A DNA stretch of 5,047 bases, taken from NCBI GenBank assembly GCA_002387565.1, contig DGJT01000055.1, forward strand, positions 1-5,047, given 5' to 3'. Below the pieces are notes generated by a model. The model did no database searches. It was not told where the DNA came from and saw only the letters and a program-made list of their open reading frames with translations. Positions 4,756 through 5,047 of the stretch are shown here, piece by piece (position 1 is the stretch's first letter; every line of letters starts with the position of its first letter). This stretch comes from Akkermansiaceae bacterium UBA4589 (GTDB lineage: Bacteria; Verrucomicrobiota; Verrucomicrobiia; Verrucomicrobiales; Akkermansiaceae). A program made the translations under genes and the position numbers.

Positions 4756-5047
4756 CTATTTAAAATTCAACAAAAGGCCGTCGAGCGTGAGTCTTGGGTG
4801 AATGATGATGTCCGGGAAATATTGGCAGATGAGCTCGGCGTCGCCGCCACAGGCGATGATGGTGGGTTCTTGTTCGTACTCGGATTTGAGCTTGTCTAGC
4901 AGGTGACCTACGAGCCCTACGTGTCCTGTGAGGGTGCCTATTTGCATGGCTTCTTGGGTGCTGCGTCCGATGATGCTTTGTGGTGCTTTTTTGAGGTCAT
5001 CGAGCTCTATTTCTGGTAGGAGCGCGGTCTTGTCGCAGAAGTAATGT
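4756..5047 (-). CDS. coaX: Type III pantothenate kinase, C-terminal part (5' end beyond the window)
   Basis: CoaX phosphorylates pantothenate with ATP, the first step of coenzyme A synthesis, as a cytoplasmic dimer of the ASKHA fold that needs a monovalent cation. Reading leftwards from the edge, about 97 codons are open up to a TAG at 4756-4758. The translation begins HYFCDKTALLPEIEL and contains the family landmarks in the right order: TALLPEIEL, IIGRSTQEAMQIGTLTGHVGLVGHL (5 bases of overlap avoided here by citing 4909-4971), the glycine motif IIACGGDAELI, and the closing HPRLTLDGLLLNF. An internal ATG at 4945-4947 is not the start, because conserved sequence continues upstream of it to the window edge. 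It converges on the genes to its left and is richer in GC (about 54 percent in 4801-4920). The N-terminal ATP-binding half is not visible. Confidence 0.9.
   Translation of the reverse strand, partial: HYFCDKTALLPEIELDDLKKAPQSIIGRSTQEAMQIGTLTGHVGLVGHLLDKLKSEYEQEPTIIACGGDAELICQYFPDIIIHPRLTLDGLLLNFK

Noticed and set aside
1..5047. CRISPR array or tandem repeat array
   Set aside because: No repeat recurs at regular spacing; the repeats seen are short, dispersed or inverted.

Overview
The window reads as a bacterial chromosome segment of moderate GC with three housekeeping genes in a row on the + strand: pyrH (UMP kinase), pyk (pyruvate kinase) and dapA (4-hydroxy-tetrahydrodipicolinate synthase). 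They are followed by an AT-rich gene for a small membrane protein of unknown function. The 3' part of a type III pantothenate kinase gene (coaX) enters from the right edge on the - strand. The wording of the pyruvate kinase (a DLQGPSIRTG active-site segment and ATHMLES instead of ATQMLES) resembles versions I associate with Verrucomicrobiota. Together with four starts that lack a Shine-Dalgarno sequence, this makes a PVC-group bacterium my best guess. That is inference, not proof.

Layout: 1-178 is a leader without a convincing gene, holding a 10-bp inverted repeat just before pyrH. pyrH is 179-922, pyk 1096-2499 and dapA 2576-3457, with gaps of 173 and 76 bases that contain short hairpins. 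The 243-base gap after dapA holds several hairpins, including a plausible terminator and a competing fold. The unknown membrane protein is 3701-4234. The 521 bases between it and the convergent end of coaX (4756-5047, partial) hold no credible protein gene but are packed with base-pairing potential.

That gene-poor stretch is the most unusual part of the window. In order it contains a strong 13-bp terminator hairpin (4333-4371), a roughly 155-base multi-branched fold closed by a perfect 10-bp inverted repeat (4373-4527), a perfect 10-bp hairpin flanked by two crossing helices that would make a pseudoknot or a two-state switch (4554-4620), and three further hairpins up to the end of coaX. I did not recognise a known RNA family (tmRNA, RNase P, SRP, common riboswitches). 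It may be an undescribed structured RNA, a small non-autonomous mobile element, or both.

Metabolically the named genes are core and only loosely connected: pyrimidine nucleotide supply, the last step of glycolysis, entry to lysine and diaminopimelate synthesis (which consumes pyruvate, the product of pyk), and the first step of coenzyme A synthesis. Nothing in the protein-coding part suggests a defence or mobile system.
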